NCBI GenBank assembly: GCA_026398575.1
Contig: JAPLSP010000069.1
Span: forward strand, 1 to 17,054
Length of the DNA stretch: 17,054 bases
DNA from: Candidatus Sumerlaeota bacterium
Lineage (GTDB): Bacteria; Sumerlaeota; Sumerlaeia; JADFCT01
Reading direction: 5' to 3'
The notes beneath the pieces are model-generated. The model saw only the letters and a list, made by a program, of their open reading frames with translations, ran no database searches and was not told where the DNA came from. Positions 15,051 to 17,054 of the stretch are shown here, piece by piece. The position numbers and the translations under genes were made by a program. Every line of letters starts with the position of its first letter. The stretch's first letter is position 1.

Positions 15051-15107
15051 CGCCTTTATGGTTATGAGCGTAGGGGAGACCTGCCCCTATGCGAAGGTCT
15101 AAAGCGC
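15039..15107 (+). promoter_or_regulatory. Candidate structured leader RNA with H-type pseudoknot
   Basis: Three helices interlock. The outer stem is GCGCTTTA (15039-15046) with TAAAGCGC (15100-15107). The inner hairpin is GCGTAGGGG (15068-15076) with CCCCTATGC (15084-15092), one G-U pair and a 7-nt loop. In the pseudoknot, the loop bases AGACCT (15077-15082) are fully complementary to AGGTCT (15095-15100). The geometry suits a cis-regulatory leader of the downstream gene, but the inverted repeats would also allow a fold on the other strand. I did not match it to a known riboswitch or ribozyme class. Confidence 0.4.
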
Positions 15108-15260
15108 CCGTGATAGAATCCGCGAAATATAATGAACCAGAGATAAATTAGGTTATGAAAGGGGATAGCTGCTCAGTGGGGATATGAGCGTACTACATAA
15201 AACAAAACCATTTGTTTAGTTGCTAAGAGGAAGGCTTAATTACAATTCTGGAGGACGACG

Positions 15261-17054
15261 ATGGACAAGCAACAAGTAAGGGATAATGGGAAAAGACGCA
15301 CGATGCTAAGCGGCGCGCTGATGCTTGCCGTTTTCGCTATGATGATCGGCAGCGTCTTGGGCGCCGGGCAGTCGGCTCAGGGGGCTAATCTGGGTCTGCT
15401 TGGGGAGACCACCTATAATGTAATCGTTCAAACGGGCCCCTTCGCTCCATTGCAGGGCGTGCTCGTCGAAGTGACGACGGCGTCCGGCGGAGTTCAGACG
15501 TCGGTCATCACGGATAGCACCGGCTTGGCAGTGATGCATGTTCCGGATACGTTTGCTGGCGTAACGACGCCATACAAGACCGCTTATGAATTTACGCCGG
15601 TCAACGCCAATGTGTCCTTCCCGAACCTGAGTATGACGGATATCGTCTTTACGGCGGCGACCTCCACGAGGCTGATCAATGTGTCCGGCTCGATCACGGC
15701 GCCTGGTCTGCTGACTGCTGGTGTGCTGGGCGTGACGGTGACGATTGCTGGCGATGGCGTCCCGACGACCCAGACCCTGACGGATGGCGCTGGCGCATAC
15801 ACGATTGATCTTCCGGTCAATGCGACCAATGTAACCCTGACGCCTGCCCTTGCCGGGTACACGTTTGAGCCTGCGTCGGCGGCATTGCGTCCTCTCGGCG
15901 CGCCGCAGTCGCAGAACTTTGCCGCGACTCCATCGTTCGTGACGCTGATCGCCATTAGCGGCAATGTCACGGGCATGTCAACTGCCACAGTGGTCACGCT
16001 GACTGCAACGGGCTCGGAAACGACCTCGACGCAAATCACCGGCCCAGGCGCTTATTCGTTGTCAGTCAGTAGCGGCTTCACAGGCGTTGTTACGCCGAGC
16101 GCCGCAGGTCTGACCTTTACCCCGGCGTCCAGGTCCTATACGTCTATCACCGTCAACCAGACAGCTCAGGACTATGTCGCTTCGGCTGGCCCCAAGCCAA
16201 GTGTCTTCAAGAAAATCGAAGGCAATGTGCGCGGAGTCACTGGCACGACGGTCACAATCACCGTGACGGATACAACTGGAACGGCTCTACTCACAGTCAT
16301 AACGACGGGTACCTATAGCGTGAGCGTGGCGACGCCGTTCTCTGGCTATGTCAAGGCGAACGCGGAAGGTTACAACTTCCTGCCGTTCCGCAGGGCGTAT
16401 GAGAACCTGATGGTTGACCTGTTGCTTAATGTGAAACCTCAAGACTTTGACGCCGTGCCGCTTTCCAAGACGGGTCTGACGGATGTTTACGACATTGTCT
16501 ATAAGCCAAACGGCAAGGGCAAAGCAGCGCTCTTGGATGGAACTGCGGGCATCAAGATCTCGAGCGGCTCGATTATCATCACGGGCGCGAGCGACAGTGA
16601 CACGCTGAGCATCAAGGTCAACAAAGCCACCAAGAAGAACCCAACAGCGTTGGCGGCTTTGCCGGCGATTGCATCTATCCAAACAAGCCAGGGTCTCAAG
16701 ATCCTTCTGACCGAAGCTCGGGTTGACACCCTGTCGGCCAAGGGTGTGCTTGGAAAGATCACATCAACCAACGCTTCCATCGGCAAGATTGTAACGGCTG
16801 GCGGCATCGGCGCGATCGCAATGACAGACAACAAGCCGAGCCCGACCGAAGTGATCACGGCCATCGTCGCCGCCGGCACGAACACCAAGAAGGCGTCCGT
16901 GAAGCTGATGGGCATCAAACTCGAAGTGCTCGTCACGCCCGAAACGCAGGCGTTCACGCTGGTCCAACTTGAAACCAAGAAAAGCAAAGTCGTTGGCAGC
17001 AGGCCTGCGCAATTCATCGTCGCCGAGTCTGGCTTCCTGGGTGGCGCTGGCAGC
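15261..17054 (+). CDS. Large secreted Ig-like repeat surface protein, 3' end beyond window
   Basis: An open frame of 598 codons from ATG 15261 to the last base, with no stop. GGAGG (15250-15254) six bases before the ATG is the best ribosome site in this part. A twin-charged N-terminus (DNGKRR) and hydrophobic run (about 15-35) form a signal peptide, cleaved probably around GAGQSAQGA. Four beta-rich modules follow, each ending in a Y/L-x-F-x-P phrase: YEFTPVNANV (109-118), YTFEPASAAL (200-209), LTFTPASRSY (284-293), YNFLPFRRAY (371-380). After about residue 400 the pattern changes to a Gly/Ala/Ser/Thr/Lys/Ile-rich region with repetitive short strands (GIKISSGSIIITG 430-442; KITSTNASIGKIVTAGGIGAIA 499-520), suggestive of a beta-helix or S-layer-like part. 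It is extracellular, possibly an adhesin or surface-layer component. Thr-rich, cysteine-free composition fits this. Confidence 0.87.
   Translation, partial: MDKQQVRDNGKRRTMLSGALMLAVFAMMIGSVLGAGQSAQGANLGLLGETTYNVIVQTGPFAPLQGVLVEVTTASGGVQTSVITDSTGLAVMHVPDTFAGVTTPYKTAYEFTPVNANVSFPNLSMTDIVFTAATSTRLINVSGSITAPGLLTAGVLGVTVTIAGDGVPTTQTLTDGAGAYTIDLPVNATNVTLTPALAGYTFEPASAALRPLGAPQSQNFAATPSFVTLIAISGNVTGMSTATVVTLTATGSETTSTQITGPGAYSLSVSSGFTGVVTPSAAGLTFTPASRSYTSITVNQTAQDYVASAGPKPSVFKKIEGNVRGVTGTTVTITVTDTTGTALLTVITTGTYSVSVATPFSGYVKANAEGYNFLPFRRAYENLMVDLLLNVKPQDFDAVPLSKTGLTDVYDIVYKPNGKGKAALLDGTAGIKISSGSIIITGASDSDTLSIKVNKATKKNPTALAALPAIASIQTSQGLKILLTEARVDTLSAKGVLGKITSTNASIGKIVTAGGIGAIAMTDNKPSPTEVITAIVAAGTNTKKASVKLMGIKLEVLVTPETQAFTLVQLETKKSKVVGSRPAQFIVAESGFLGGAGS

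Larger units (their letters stand above)
14675..15260. other. Gene-free spacer of 586 bp between divergent genes
   Basis: No plausible coding frame on either strand; short frames overlapping its edge do not look like protein. It is distinctly more A/T-rich than the coding DNA and holds long homopolymer runs (A10 near 14860, T7-T8 near 14880, T6 near 15013). It also holds two T-tract/TTGACT boxes, a possible structured RNA (15039-15107), a 10-bp direct repeat TATGAGCGTA (15063-15072 and 15183-15192) and a small A/T hairpin AAACAA/TTGTTT (15200-15217). It should carry promoters for the glycosyltransferase (minus) and the surface-protein gene (plus). Confidence 0.7.

Noticed and set aside
14900..15260. 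Cyclic-di-GMP (GEMM) or other known riboswitch in the long leader
   Set aside because: The conserved GEMM blocks are absent, and no other class consensus that I remember matches; only an unclassified pseudoknot candidate is kept.

Overview
The window is GC-rich (by eye), densely coded bacterial DNA with Shine-Dalgarno-type starts, Sec signal peptides and two lipoproteins, so the host is a diderm-type bacterium. Large secreted hydrolases, Ig-like or carboxypeptidase-regulatory repeat proteins, a response regulator with a CxxC/CxxC tail, and intergenic spaces full of short tandem repeats and snap-back palindromes suggest an uncultured environmental lineage. My guess is Planctomycetota/Verrucomicrobiota/Lentisphaerota or a phylum such as Hydrogenedentota or Sumerlaeota. 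No rRNA or marker gene is present, so this is inference only.

Left part (160-7737, + strand): an SDR oxidoreductase, a class II (zinc) ketose-bisphosphate-type aldolase, a D-2-hydroxyacid dehydrogenase, a membrane-anchored protein with seven carboxypeptidase-regulatory-like repeats, a glycerol-dehydrogenase-type (GldA) enzyme with an apparent 17-residue internal deletion, and a secreted sialidase-like beta-propeller whose start overlaps the gldA stop. Together they look like a carbohydrate or polyol catabolism locus with a surface arm (inference). Spacers between the metabolic genes carry tandem arrays with 7-, 9- and 10-bp units.

Middle (7782-12047): a minus-strand orphan response regulator, then a 245-bp divergent spacer holding a perfect 26-bp inverted repeat, then a secreted 680-residue alpha/beta hydrolase of acetyl-xylan-esterase type. 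Its C-terminal half looks like a second hydrolase fold that lost its nucleophile. It converges, with only 4 bp between stop codons, on a minus-strand NhaD/ArsB-type membrane antiporter.

Right part (12048-17054): a roughly 300-bp composite palindromic element, two small lipoproteins flanking an A/T-rich inverted repeat, and a GT4 glycosyltransferase, all on the minus strand. A 586-bp gene-free spacer follows, with two promoter-like T-tract/TTGACT boxes and a potential RNA pseudoknot. It leads into a large secreted repeat protein (15261 onward) that runs off the window without a stop codon.

No mobile-element gene, CRISPR array, tRNA or rRNA was found. The most unusual items are the gldA deletion, the leader structure before the surface-protein gene, the pseudo-enzyme half of the esterase, and the recurrent repeat and palindrome architecture of the spacers.
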